Source: Anaerolineae bacterium (GTDB lineage Bacteria > Chloroflexota > Anaerolineae > Aggregatilineales > Phototrophicaceae). From it: a stretch of 64,000 nucleotides of DNA. The stretch spans positions 186,001-250,000 of the forward strand of contig JAJEAA010000029.1 of the NCBI GenBank assembly GCA_022824365.1, read 5' to 3'. Shown piece after piece: positions 1 to 8,713 of this stretch. The notes beneath the pieces were generated by a model. The model was not told the origin of the DNA. It saw only the letters and a list, made by a program, of their open reading frames with translations, and did no database searches. Numbering within the stretch: position 1 is the stretch's first letter; every line of letters starts with the position of its first letter. Made by a program: the position numbers and the translations under genes.

Positions 1-2372
1 CCCGGCAGCGTCTCGCTGTGTCCCGACGGGAAATCAATGCGAATCTCATCAGATGCGCGACTGACGGTAAGGCCATGTTGCTCGACACTGATCGGATCAC
101 CCCAGCCGAATTCTCCACCCGTCCAAACTTTGTCGGGGGCTAGGACACGTATGCCGATGAGTTCGTGCAGCAAGCTCAGAGGCGCTATGCCGCCGACATG
201 ATGTTCCTCGCCGAAACCCTTGGCTTCATCAGCATGGTAAAACTGCGCCAGCTTGCCATCCCGCTCCAGGACGCGCGCGAGCATATCCAGGACTCGCTTC
301 ACGATGTCCGCCGTTTCTTTGGTATAGCCGGCCTTGACCATACCCTCGCAGACCAGCGTCAACCAGTACAGCCAGACGCCACCGCCGCCGCGCGCATTCG
401 ATGGGTCGTAATCACGATCGCTGGCGCTGACCATCGTCAAGCCGTTTGGGCGCAAGAAATGGGCATTGTCCAGCGCTGTTTCGGTCAAGGCCGAGGCGCG
501 GTTCGCTGCGAGGCGCCCGGTAATCAACGGCAGCAGGGCATTGATATCCAGCTTGCTGTAGTCGATTGTGCGGACGTAGACCTTGTACACGCGGCTCAAG
601 CCACGTATGGCGATTCTTTCTACGCGGGAAAGAGGCTGTTTGGTCGTGTATACGCCTTGCCTATTCTGCCAGACAAAGTCGTCCACCGGCGCTTCGATCG
701 TGCAATTGGCGCCGCTTTCGTCCTTCCCTTCCAGCTTGAGAGAGATTCGTGGGCGCTGGCTGACGCCGCCGACGACGCGGATCATCAATCGCGCTGGGCT
801 GGGTAAAGACTGCCCGATCTCGTGAACCTGGTCGCCGGCGCCACGTTGGAGCAGATGCCGCCCATCACTGGTATGGTGAGAATCGCGGTCACGGTAGGTG
901 TAACGCTCCCCGTCCCAGAGCTCTTCCAGATGGGCTTCCAGCTCTTCCAGCTTTTCCGCCATGACTTCTGCAGTTGCTTCGTCGCCCGCGAGCGCCGCCA
1001 TCTGTCGCAAGGCGTCAGCTTCCGAGACCAAATAAGCCAGCAAATCGGGTGTCTCCATCTGGCGAATATCGGCGCCCTGCGCCCAAGCTTGGCCGCGGCC
1101 AAAAGTGGGAAAGGCGATATATCCCATCTGGCGCTCCGATTGCCATTCAGGCAGGCCATCGTTGTCGGCGTCGGCTGCCAGCCAACTGCCAAAATAGCCC
1201 GCCAGCGCCGGCAGCGCTTCCGCGACAAATTCAAGTTCATCGGTCTGGCGCGCAAGCCAGAGACTGAGACGCGCCAATATCGGCGTGAGCAAGACGCCTT
1301 GCCGCTGTCCGCCCAAGCCGGGCTGCCGATCGATTCCTCCGGTTTCGTGCTGGACGGACAGATAATTCCGAATGATCGCTTTCGCGAGATCCACATCAAC
1401 GGTTGCGGCCGCCTTGGCTGCTTGATAGACAAACGTTGGATCTTGTCCCGCCCAGGCGCGAACATGGTCGCTGCCATCGCCACGGCGACTCCAGCCGCGA
1501 TTGCTGGCGCGGCTGGCGACCACGGAAGGGTAGGGCAGATGCTCCGTCGGATCCATAAATGACTTGATCAATTGGGCATAAGACAGGTCGATGAGCAAAT
1601 CCCAGTCGGCATTGCCGGTGCAGATCTTCGGTATGGCAGCGGCGCTACGATCAATCTGCTCGAAGTAGCGCTCCCAGGGGCGCGACAGCAAGTTCATGGC
1701 AACGCTGTAGGAATCGCGCATATCGGGCAAGCCGGCGACGACGAATGGCAGCCGCGCGTCGGCGCCCGGCGCCAGCACGATACGGCGCCCCAGCTTGGGG
1801 CTGCTAATACGACCGCCGTAGATGTCGATGCTCGCCCCTTCCAGCGTCACAACCGGATTGAGATTGCCGATCTGCCCAAGATGCAGCGCCAGGCTGTAGT
1901 CCGCCATTGTCAATACGTTCAAAGTCTGGTTGCGCTCATTGATGACGACGTGGCCAAAGAGATCGAGTTGAAGTTCAATGGGATCGCCGCTTCGATTGCG
2001 CAAGGCGAACTCACCTCCGCTCGCCCGAGATTCCAATGCCACAAAGCGGGCGACGAGCTCAAGTTCGGGCGTTGGCGCCGCTTCGACCTGAATAAAGTTA
2101 GGAGCAAATGCGGTGATCACGGGGCGTTTGTGGTATGCATGCGCTTGGTAAATGATGCGGTCGCTGATGCGCCACATCGGCACCAGGCTCACCAAGCCGG
2201 CGCGTCCGCCATATTGGGTCTGCAGCGCTATCGCCGCCTCATCGCGGAGGCCTAGCCGCGCCACCCAGGCTTGATCATCGCAATAATCCGTCTTGCTAAT
2301 CCGCGCGTCGGCCGCGAGATGGAAGTCGAATGGACGATCAGGGGCGATAGATTGGCGCCGGAGATGCTGCAT
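1..2372 (-). CDS. Glycoside hydrolase with (alpha/alpha)6-barrel domain (GH63/trehalase-like), 3' end cut by window
   Basis: This gene is missing from the ORF track because it has no stop inside the window. Reading the minus strand from the ATG at 2372 gives about 790 uninterrupted residues up to base 1. The N-terminal 250 residues are beta-rich. After this comes a helical region with SFMDPTEHLPYPS and, further on, DADNDGLPEW, a signature of six-hairpin glycosidases of the GH63/amylo-alpha-1,6-glucosidase/trehalase group. The late motifs GGGGVWLYWLTLV and FYHADEAKGFGEEHH also fit this fold. It probably hydrolyses an alpha-glycosidic bond in the cytoplasm; no signal peptide is visible. It starts 14 bp after a lipoprotein gene, so they likely share one transcript. 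The exact substrate (glucan, trehalose, mannosylglycerate) cannot be told. The plus-strand ORFs listed here are shadows. Confidence 0.8.
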   Translation of the reverse strand, partial: MQHLRRQSIAPDRPFDFHLAADARISKTDYCDDQAWVARLGLRDEAAIALQTQYGGRAGLVSLVPMWRISDRIIYQAHAYHKRPVITAFAPNFIQVEAAPTPELELVARFVALESRASGGEFALRNRSGDPIELQLDLFGHVVINERNQTLNVLTMADYSLALHLGQIGNLNPVVTLEGASIDIYGGRISSPKLGRRIVLAPGADARLPFVVAGLPDMRDSYSVAMNLLSRPWERYFEQIDRSAAAIPKICTGNADWDLLIDLSYAQLIKSFMDPTEHLPYPSVVASRASNRGWSRRGDGSDHVRAWAGQDPTFVYQAAKAAATVDVDLAKAIIRNYLSVQHETGGIDRQPGLGGQRQGVLLTPILARLSLWLARQTDELEFVAEALPALAGYFGSWLAADADNDGLPEWQSERQMGYIAFPTFGRGQAWAQGADIRQMETPDLLAYLVSEADALRQMAALAGDEATAEVMAEKLEELEAHLEELWDGERYTYRDRDSHHTSDGRHLLQRGAGDQVHEIGQSLPSPARLMIRVVGGVSQRPRISLKLEGKDESGANCTIEAPVDDFVWQNRQGVYTTKQPLSRVERIAIRGLSRVYKVYVRTIDYSKLDINALLPLITGRLAANRASALTETALDNAHFLRPNGLTMVSASDRDYDPSNARGGGGVWLYWLTLVCEGMVKAGYTKETADIVKRVLDMLARVLERDGKLAQFYHADEAKGFGEEHHVGGIAPLSLLHELIGIRVLAPDKVWTGGEFGWGDPISVEQHGLTVSRASDEIRIDFPSGHSETLP

Positions 2373-2386
2373 GGCGTCGTCAACTC

Positions 2387-3076
2387 TTAGCTGTCGATTG
2401 ACCAAGTGAAAGAATCTTCATTGAAGCGGAAGGTATCGCCGCTCGCGCCGCGCACGAGATGATAACCGGGTCCTGGCACGTAGATATTGTCGGCGTTGAG
2501 GTGACCGCCTTGATGGTATTCGTATCGAGTGGTGTGCCCGATCTCCGTTTCGAGCGCCCAGCCTAATTCTTGTCGCACTTCCAGATTCTCGCGCCATAGT
2601 TTGCCGAAGCCGCGTATCGGCTGATGATGGTTCTCCGGCGCTACGATCTGCGGGTCGAATTCCGCTTCGCCTTCCACAAAGGTATCGTCATAAACCGACC
2701 AGATGTTTCTGCCCGTTTCGTCGGCGCTGAGCAGCCAGATTTGGCCGTTGGGCTGCAACCAGAACATCCAGCCGCGTTCAAAGCGCTGTTCCGCCACATA
2801 GATCTTTCCCTTGACCGGCGTGGGAAAGGGATCGGGCGTCGGGGTCTCCGTCGGTATGTCAGTTGGCGCGGCTTCGGTGGCTGCGATTGCCACAGCCTCT
2901 GTGGCGTAAACGGCGGTGTTGGTGGCGGCGATGCTGCCGAGAGTCGCGATATGCTGCGCGACTGCCGCTGATTCCGCTGTCGCCGTCTGCTGCTGGGGCG
3001 CGATACCGGGTCCTTGGCAAGCGGCAAGCAAGATGATGCAGAGTTGCAGCAGGCAAATTCCATAACTTTTGCGCAT
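2387..3076 (-). CDS. Lipoprotein of unknown function
   Basis: The 229-residue product begins with MRKS, a hydrophobic stretch and the lipobox LLAAC, so it should be exported and lipid-anchored at Cys19 or so. A low-complexity Ala/Thr/Pro-rich linker follows (residues about 30-85, ending in TETPTPDPFPTP), then a compact domain with many aromatic residues (MFWLQPNGQIWLL, NIWSVYDD). This layout of membrane anchor, Thr/Pro linker and small Trp-rich domain suggests a surface-displayed module. I do not recognise a catalytic motif. It is the first gene of a two-gene minus-strand unit with the glycoside hydrolase, which hints at a carbohydrate-related surface role, but that is context only. Confidence 0.75.
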   Translation of the reverse strand: MRKSYGICLLQLCIILLAACQGPGIAPQQQTATAESAAVAQHIATLGSIAATNTAVYATEAVAIAATEAAPTDIPTETPTPDPFPTPVKGKIYVAEQRFERGWMFWLQPNGQIWLLSADETGRNIWSVYDDTFVEGEAEFDPQIVAPENHHQPIRGFGKLWRENLEVRQELGWALETEIGHTTRYEYHQGGHLNADNIYVPGPGYHLVRGASGDTFRFNEDSFTWSIDS

Positions 3077-3118
3077 ACTGTTTGCTCCACCTAATGCGAC
3101 GCCGACACAGGTTAAACC

Positions 3119-3146
3119 ATTGTATCAGAGCGAATACGTACTGCAA
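3119..3146 (-). promoter_or_regulatory. Predicted sigma70-type promoter of the lipoprotein-hydrolase unit
   Basis: On the minus strand TTGCAG (3146-3141) and TACAAT (3124-3119) are separated by 16 bp and lie about 45 bp upstream of the lipoprotein start. Both boxes match the consensus at four or five of six positions. Confidence 0.5.
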
Positions 3147-3246
3147 GTTGCGCCCGCGAATGGCGCCGGGGGCAGGGATTCGCCTGTTCAATCTTCCTGC
3201 AACACTATACGATAAGCTGGCAGCGAGAGTTACACAGGCAGCATGA

Positions 3247-3579
3247 ATGGATCCCAAACCGCAAGCGATCACATTGAACAAGACCGAGAGCCGGCTGGAA
3301 ATTACCTGGACCGATGGTTTGGTCAGCCGCTATCCCTTGAGTCATTTGCGGGAAGCCTGCCCTTGTGTTGAATGCCGCGGCGGGCATAGCAAGATGGGCT
3401 TGGAGCATGCTCCGGATGATTTGCTCAAGCTGGTTCCAAGGCGTTCCTACGCGGTTATCGCGCTCGCCGCGGTCGGCAACTATGCCCTCCAGCCGAGTTG
3501 GGACGACGGGCATAGCACTGGCATCTACACATGGGAATATTTGCGCCTCATTTCTCCGCAACAGCCGGCGGAGCTATAA
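3247..3579 (+). CDS. DUF971 (gamma-butyrobetaine hydroxylase-like N-terminal domain) protein
   Basis: A 110-residue protein whose sequence LEITWTDGLVSRYPLSHLRE followed by ACPCVECRGGH is typical of the DUF971 family, which is also found as the N-terminal domain of eukaryotic gamma-butyrobetaine hydroxylase. The Cys/His cluster (CPCVEC and H) is a likely metal site. The C-terminal GHSTGIYTWEYLR is the second conserved family block. In bacteria stand-alone copies are small cytoplasmic proteins of unproven role, sometimes near Fe-S assembly genes. The gene stands alone between the divergent lipoprotein unit and the sugar transporter, and no partner is evident. Confidence 0.8.
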   Translation: MDPKPQAITLNKTESRLEITWTDGLVSRYPLSHLREACPCVECRGGHSKMGLEHAPDDLLKLVPRRSYAVIALAAVGNYALQPSWDDGHSTGIYTWEYLRLISPQQPAEL

Positions 3580-3608
3580 CATCAGTAGGTCCGAACAGAC
3601 GCGTTCTA

Positions 3609-3637
3609 TTGATATACAGCGATATTGATTGTAAAAT
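3609..3637 (+). promoter_or_regulatory. Predicted promoter of the sugar ABC importer
   Basis: TTGATA (3609-3614), a 17-bp spacer and TAAAAT (3632-3637) form a near-consensus promoter about 45 bp upstream of the binding-protein start at 3689. Confidence 0.65.
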
Positions 3638-3648
3638 CTATATATCGC
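3619..3648. promoter_or_regulatory. Inverted repeat flanking the -10 box, possible operator
   Basis: GCGATAT (3619-3625) and ATATCGC (3642-3648) are perfect inverted arms of 7 bp with a 16-bp gap that contains the -10 box of the importer promoter. A repressor bound here would block transcription. No regulator gene is next to it, so this is a suggestion only. Confidence 0.3.
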
Positions 3649-3688
3649 CTTGATGAATGGTCAGGTAATCAAAGCAAAGGAATCTCTC

Positions 3689-4876
3689 ATGAATCACACA
3701 CGATTTTTGGTCTTGTTAATCGTGCTGTTGGCGAGCGTATTTGTCGGCTCGGCGCAGGACGATAGCCTAACGATTTGGGCGGATGACACCCGCGCGCCGA
3801 TCCTGGAAGAACTGGGCGCGCAATTTGAGGAAGAGTTCGGTATTCCGGTTGTTGTACATGAACTGGGTTTTGGCGATATTCGCGACCAATTCAAGACAGC
3901 GGCGCCCGCCGGCGAAGGTCCTGACATGATCATCGGCGCGCACGACTGGCTCGGCGAGTTGGCGGTTAATGGCTTGTTGGCGGAGCTGGATGTATCCGAC
4001 ATCGCCGATCAATTCTTGCCGGCTTCGCTGGCCGCCTTTGTATATGAGGGCGCGCAGTACGGCTTGCCTTATGCCGCTGAGAATGTCGCGTTCATCCGCA
4101 ATACGGAGCTGGTGCCGGAGAATCCGGAAACCTGGGGCGATGTCCGCGCGATCAGCGAGCAATTGGTTGCTGAGGGCGCCTCTCAGTACGGCTTCATCAT
4201 GTTCGACAATAATCCTTACCACTTCTTCCCGGTCCAGACTGCCTTCGGCGGCTACGTGTTTGGCTTGACTGACGAAGGCTATGACCCGAACGATGTCGGC
4301 ATTGACAGCGAGGGTTCAATCGCCGCGGCCGCCTATCTCGAAGCCTATGGCGCTGACGGCTTGATGCCCAGCGGCATCGACTACGATGTTATGCATACCA
4401 TGTTCGAAACGGGCGATGCCGCCATGATCATCACCGGTCCCTGGGCCATCCCGCGCATTGAGGAATCAGGCGTCAGCTTTGAGGTGGCGGGCTTGCCGGC
4501 CGGACCGGGCGGGGTTGGCAAACCATTCCTTGGCGTACAGGGCTTTATGGTAAGCGCCTTCAGCGAAAACAAGATCTTGGCGGAAGCCTTCCTCTTCGAC
4601 TACGTCGCCACTTTGGAGACGATGGAGTCGTTGTATAGCGCCGATCCACGGCCGCCGGCTTTGCTGGAAGCGCGCGAAAACCTGGATGACGAGATTATGC
4701 TCGGCTTCGTCGCTGCCGGCGGTGAAGGCTTGGCGATGCCGGCGATTCCCGAGATGTCTGCTGTTTGGAGCGCTTGGGGCAACGCGATGGAATTGGTCCG
4801 CACCGGCGAATCAAGCGCGGAAGACGCCTTCGGCAACGCTGGAGAGCAGATCCGCGAGCTAATCGCAGGGGAATAA
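3689..4876 (+). CDS. Maltose/maltodextrin-type ABC transporter substrate-binding protein
   Basis: The protein (395 residues from this start) has a signal peptide (MNHTRFLVLLIVLLASVFVGSAQ) and the class-1 sugar-binding fold. DSLTIWADDTRAPILEELG, GEGPDMIIGAHDWLGELA and GDAAMIITGPWAIPRI match the MalE family (COG2182). It should capture an oligosaccharide outside the membrane and deliver it to the two permeases downstream. No lipobox Cys is visible, so the anchoring mode is unclear. I chose ATG 3689 over the ORF-track start at 3650 because AAAGG lies 8 bp upstream and the signal peptide then starts correctly. A terminator hairpin follows it. No ABC ATPase gene is in the window; it may be shared and encoded elsewhere. 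Confidence 0.88.
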   Translation: MNHTRFLVLLIVLLASVFVGSAQDDSLTIWADDTRAPILEELGAQFEEEFGIPVVVHELGFGDIRDQFKTAAPAGEGPDMIIGAHDWLGELAVNGLLAELDVSDIADQFLPASLAAFVYEGAQYGLPYAAENVAFIRNTELVPENPETWGDVRAISEQLVAEGASQYGFIMFDNNPYHFFPVQTAFGGYVFGLTDEGYDPNDVGIDSEGSIAAAAYLEAYGADGLMPSGIDYDVMHTMFETGDAAMIITGPWAIPRIEESGVSFEVAGLPAGPGGVGKPFLGVQGFMVSAFSENKILAEAFLFDYVATLETMESLYSADPRPPALLEARENLDDEIMLGFVAAGGEGLAMPAIPEMSAVWSAWGNAMELVRTGESSAEDAFGNAGEQIRELIAGE

Positions 4877-4921
4877 TAAGCGGCTTTTCGGCTACGGCGC
4901 GGTAGAAATGAACAATCGAAA

Positions 4922-4962
4922 GCGGAGGATCGCCAGGAGGCAGTCCTCCGTTTTGTTTTTTG
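4922..4962 (+). terminator. Rho-independent terminator or attenuator between binding protein and permeases
   Basis: CGGAGGA (4923-4929) pairs with TCCTCCG (4944-4950) over a 14-nt loop and is followed by TTTTGTTTTTT. Placed between the binding-protein and first permease genes, it likely makes the binding protein more abundant than the membrane components by partial termination. Confidence 0.7.
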
Positions 4963-5019
4963 GCAGGTCAAATAGAAAGGATTAGGTCGTGACGCCTAAA
5001 GGCTCAGTGACCGACCAAT

Positions 5020-6645
5020 ATGGCTGAGATTTCATACGAGCAGAAGCGAAAGCGGAGTAGTTTCGGTCCGGCGACGATTATAAGGCTTGGCGCTGTCTAT
5101 CTAGGCTTGATGATCGTCGATGCCTTCGCCCTGTTTCTCGTGTATGCCTTCGCCACCGATGGCGTTTGGGAACTGGCGATCACAATAGGTTTGATCACGA
5201 TTATGGTCAATATCATCAACCTGCGCCGCGATCTTTACGCCCTGCGCTGGATCGCGCCGGCGCTGGCATTGATGTGCTTGTTGGTCGTCTATCCTATTGC
5301 GTACACGGTATATGTTTCTTTCACCAATTATGGCGATGGCAACTTGCTGACCAAGTCGCAGGTCATCAAGCTCCTGGAGCGTGAAACTTATCTGCCGGAA
5401 GGCGGCAAGGTATATGCCTGGGACCTTTACCAGAATCCGGATGGCCAATTTGCCCTCTGGCTGACCGATGAGAATGACGGCGACAAGTATTATTTCGCCA
5501 CCATGACTGACTTCTCGCCAGTAGAGAGCCTTGCCGCCGGTGCGGAAAAACCGGAGGACTATCAGGGTTATCGCAAGTTGAGCCGAGCCGAGTCATTGCG
5601 AGCCAGCGGCCAAGCGCAAGATCTAACCTTCGGGACGGAAGCGGCGCCAATCGGCATCGCCGGGCGCAGAGACGCGGGAGAATTCGCGCAGCGCTACGTG
5701 TATCAAACCGAGCAAGACGTAATGTTGGATCGGGCAACCGGCTCAATGTTTTATCCGGTGTACGAGACAGGAAGAGATGAAAACGACCAAGTCTATCGTA
5801 CCGGTCAATTCGAGAATGAAGCGGGCGACACCTTGCGCACCGGCTTCATTGCCAACATCGGCTTGAAGAATTACCGCAGCTTCCTCGAGCGGGACGACAT
5901 TCGCATCCCCTTGACGAGGATTTTTCTTTGGACGATCGGGTTCTCCTTTATTTCAGTGCTGTCTACCTTTACGGTTGGTTTACTCTTCGCGCTCTTGCTG
6001 CAGAACCGGCGCATACCTTATCGCCGCGCTTTCCGCACCTTGCTCATCGTGCCTTGGGCAATACCCGGGCTCATATCGGTGGCGGTCTGGAAAGGCATGC
6101 TCAACCCCAATCTGGGTGTGGTATCCAACATGCTACGCGCTATTGGCTTGGAGCCGCCGCCTTTCTTCATCGATCCCGGCTGGGCGAAGGCAGGCATTTT
6201 GCTGGTCAATCTGTGGTTGGGCTATCCCTACTTCATGCTGGTATGCAGTGGCGCGCTGGCGGCAATACCGTCTGATATGTACGAAGCGGCCGAGGTGGAC
6301 GGCGCTGGTTGGTGGAACAAATTCCGCGACTTGACGCTGCCGATGCTCCTGGTTGCTGTCGGGCCGCTTCTGATCGCGTCCTTCACTTACAACTTCAACA
6401 ATTTTGTGATCATTGAGGCATACAACGAAGGAGGACCACCGATGGTCGAGTCGGGCACGCTGCCCGCTGGACATACGGACATTCTTATAAGCTACGCTTT
6501 TCGTCTGGCATTCGGTGGCGGGCGCGGCGCCGATTTCGGTCTGGCCTCAGCGATAACCATCATCATCTTTCTGATGGTCGCGGGGGTGACCTTGCTCCAA
6601 TATCGGCTGACCAAAGGCTGGGAGGAGACTTCGGAAAATGTCTAG
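5020..6645 (+). CDS. Sugar ABC transporter permease, MalF type
   Basis: A 541-residue membrane protein. Two hydrophobic segments near the N-terminus (about 24-66) and one at about 75-95 precede a large polar loop (about 100-285), like the periplasmic P2 loop of MalF. The remaining segments form the usual permease core, with the EAA loop EAAEVDGAGWWNKFRDLTLP that contacts the ATPase. FNNFVIIEAYNEGGPPM is characteristic of MalF proteins. It forms the transmembrane channel with the next gene, whose start overlaps its stop by 8 bp, a sign of translational coupling. It probably imports maltodextrin or a related oligosaccharide. Confidence 0.88.
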   Translation: MAEISYEQKRKRSSFGPATIIRLGAVYLGLMIVDAFALFLVYAFATDGVWELAITIGLITIMVNIINLRRDLYALRWIAPALALMCLLVVYPIAYTVYVSFTNYGDGNLLTKSQVIKLLERETYLPEGGKVYAWDLYQNPDGQFALWLTDENDGDKYYFATMTDFSPVESLAAGAEKPEDYQGYRKLSRAESLRASGQAQDLTFGTEAAPIGIAGRRDAGEFAQRYVYQTEQDVMLDRATGSMFYPVYETGRDENDQVYRTGQFENEAGDTLRTGFIANIGLKNYRSFLERDDIRIPLTRIFLWTIGFSFISVLSTFTVGLLFALLLQNRRIPYRRAFRTLLIVPWAIPGLISVAVWKGMLNPNLGVVSNMLRAIGLEPPPFFIDPGWAKAGILLVNLWLGYPYFMLVCSGALAAIPSDMYEAAEVDGAGWWNKFRDLTLPMLLVAVGPLLIASFTYNFNNFVIIEAYNEGGPPMVESGTLPAGHTDILISYAFRLAFGGGRGADFGLASAITIIIFLMVAGVTLLQYRLTKGWEETSENV

Positions 6646-7747
6646 AGAAAGCAACGAGAAACGCAAACATTATCGTCCGGCGGAAAACCTGCAACTGGCT
6701 GTGCAGATTCTCATTCTAGTCGCCGCAGTCATCTTTGCGCTATTTCCCATTATCTGGGTGATCTCGGCTGCGTTGAATCCCAGCCAATCTATGAGTTCGC
6801 AGACCGTCATTCCACCTTTGCCAGAAACGCGCGTCATCACTGCCGAAGCGCCGGGCAGGCTTCTGCGAATCATTTCGCCTGCGGGCACTCGGGTTGAACG
6901 CAGCGCCGAAATGATCTTGCTCGTTGAAATCGAGGGCGAGGAAGAAGAATTGCGAGCGCCGAAAAATGGCTACGTCGAGAACATCCGATTTGCTGTGGGC
7001 GAGACCTTTCAAGACGGCGACCCCTTATACGATATCCGCTCAAGTTATCTCATCAATGTGGATACACTGCTCAACACGGAGCGCAAACCATTTCTGCGCT
7101 GGATGTTCAACTCGGTTGTCATTGCCAGTGTAAGCTCGATAATCGTGGTGCTCATCACTGCTTTCAGCGCCTACTCTTTCTCTCGCTTTCGCTTCGCCGG
7201 GCGGCGCAACCTGCTTGTCTTGATCTTGTTGGTGCAAGTTTTCCCCAATCTGCTGTCCATGGTGGCGATCTTCCTTATGTTGCAGCAGATCGGCCAACAC
7301 ATCCCCTTCTTCGGTTTGAACACGGCCGGCGGTTTGATTCTGGTCTATGTCGGCGGAGCGATGGGCATCAATATCTGGTTGATGAAAGGCTTCTTCGATT
7401 CCGTTCCGCGCGACATAGATGAATCGGCAATGGTCGATGGCGCCAACCACTGGCAAGTCTACTGGCGTCTGATATTCCCGCTGGTGCGGCCGGTGCTGGT
7501 GGTGGTTGGCATCTTGTCATTCGTCGGCATCTACAATGAATTTGTGCTGGCGCGGGTTTTGCTGCGCGATAAGGATAGCTGGACGCTGATGGTCGGTCTC
7601 TGGCAATTTATCAGCGCCACCTTTGGTCAAGACTGGGGCGTATTCGCCGCCGGCGCTGTTATTGGCGCGCTGCCCAGCCTGGTCATATATTTGTCGTTGC
7701 AAGATCAGATTGTCGGCGGATTGACACAAGGCTCTGTCAAAGGTTAA
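6638..7747 (+). CDS. Sugar ABC transporter permease, MalG type, with inserted barrel-sandwich-like domain
   Basis: The 369-residue protein has the MalG core: a first membrane helix (about 21-44), then five more from residue 155 on, and the EAA loop ESAMVDGANHWQVYWRLIF. MalG proteins are usually about 280-300 residues. The extra length is a segment at about 62-134 between helices 1 and 2. It reads like a biotinyl/lipoyl or HlyD-type barrel-sandwich hybrid: PGRLLRIISPAGTRVE, LVEIEGEEEELRAPKNGYVE and GETFQDGDPLYDI. No biotinylated or lipoylated lysine motif is seen, so a structural or binding role outside the membrane is more likely. It overlaps the MalF-type gene and should form the channel with it. 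Confidence 0.87.
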   Translation: MSRESNEKRKHYRPAENLQLAVQILILVAAVIFALFPIIWVISAALNPSQSMSSQTVIPPLPETRVITAEAPGRLLRIISPAGTRVERSAEMILLVEIEGEEEELRAPKNGYVENIRFAVGETFQDGDPLYDIRSSYLINVDTLLNTERKPFLRWMFNSVVIASVSSIIVVLITAFSAYSFSRFRFAGRRNLLVLILLVQVFPNLLSMVAIFLMLQQIGQHIPFFGLNTAGGLILVYVGGAMGINIWLMKGFFDSVPRDIDESAMVDGANHWQVYWRLIFPLVRPVLVVVGILSFVGIYNEFVLARVLLRDKDSWTLMVGLWQFISATFGQDWGVFAAGAVIGALPSLVIYLSLQDQIVGGLTQGSVKG

Positions 7748-7828
7748 GCCGACGGCGATACTAAGCAGTGTGCCTTATATATATGGCTGCTATACTTTTG
7801 GCGACGCCAAATAAACGAGGATGCCGAC

Positions 7829-8710
7829 ATGACACCGCCGTCAATGGAGACGGTCAATCAAGCGATAGGTTTGGAAATCGCGCGGACCAGCTACAGCTAC
7901 AGCGAACGGGATGCCGTGCTCTACGCCTTGGGCATCGGCGCGCCGTTTGATCCCCGAGATCCCGCCGAGTTGAAGTTCGTTTACGAACTCAGCGATGATT
8001 TTCAGGTCCTGCCGACCTTTGCCGTGATCTTCGCCAAAGATTTGATCAATGAGTTTCTCAGCGGCGATATTGCGGGCATCAGATACAACCCCATAATGAT
8101 GGTGCATGGCGAGCAAGAGTTGGAGGTATTCCAGCCGCTGCCGCCGGCTGCTACCGTGACATCGCGCTTTAAGATCGCGGATATTATGGACAAAGGCAGT
8201 GGCCTGCTCATGGTATTTGAGGTCACCAGTTGTGATGATCGTGGCGACTTGATCGCCCGGGCGCGGACATCAGTGTTCATCCGCGGGATCGGCGGCTTCG
8301 GCGGTCACCGAGGCGCCAGCCGCAAGGTTGATTTACCCAGCCGGGCGCCGGATCGGATCCATCAAGAGACGACGCTGCCGCGGCAAGCGCTGTTTTATCG
8401 TCTGTCGGGCGATCGTAATCCACTTCATGCCGATCCATCCATGGCCGCCATCGGCGGATATGATCGGCCCATCTTGCACGGGCTCTGTACTTATGGCTTT
8501 GCCGCGCGCGCCCTGATCAAGCAATTCTGTGAGAACGACGCCCGGCGATTTTGTGGTCTGGACGCGCGCTTTTCGTATCACGTCTTTCCGGGCGAGACCT
8601 TGGTCACCGAGATGTGGCGGCGGAATGCGAGCGAGATCGGCTTTCAAACCAAGGTCAAGGAACGTGATGCGGTCGTGTTGAGTCATGGCCGAGCGCGAAT
8701 CAAAGTCTGA
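7829..8710 (+). CDS. MaoC-family enoyl-CoA hydratase/dehydratase (double hotdog)
   Basis: A 293-residue protein with the arrangement of hydratase 2 enzymes: an N-terminal hotdog domain (about 1-150, with YALGIGAPFDPRDPAELKFV and PTFAVIFAK) and a C-terminal catalytic hotdog. The C-terminal half contains YRLSGDRNPLHADP, whose Asp/His pair is the catalytic site that adds water to trans-2-enoyl-CoA, followed by GGYDRPILHGLCTYGFAAR. It resembles the hydratase 2 domain of peroxisomal multifunctional enzyme type 2. It stands between sugar genes and galT and has only 3 bp to the latter. Its CoA substrate cannot be read from the sequence. ATG 7829 follows a GAGGA-like ribosome site. Confidence 0.85.
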   Translation: MTPPSMETVNQAIGLEIARTSYSYSERDAVLYALGIGAPFDPRDPAELKFVYELSDDFQVLPTFAVIFAKDLINEFLSGDIAGIRYNPIMMVHGEQELEVFQPLPPAATVTSRFKIADIMDKGSGLLMVFEVTSCDDRGDLIARARTSVFIRGIGGFGGHRGASRKVDLPSRAPDRIHQETTLPRQALFYRLSGDRNPLHADPSMAAIGGYDRPILHGLCTYGFAARALIKQFCENDARRFCGLDARFSYHVFPGETLVTEMWRRNASEIGFQTKVKERDAVVLSHGRARIKV

Positions 8711-8713
8711 CCA

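Noticed and set aside
785-1483. Minus-strand 232-residue ORF
   Set aside because: It is in another frame of the same strand (offset from the hydrolase start is not a multiple of three) and is Arg/Trp-rich without motifs.
165-2255. Plus-strand ORFs at 165..806, 822..1562 and 1572..2255
   Set aside because: They are shadows of the long minus-strand glycoside hydrolase, which has family motifs and runs open to base 1.
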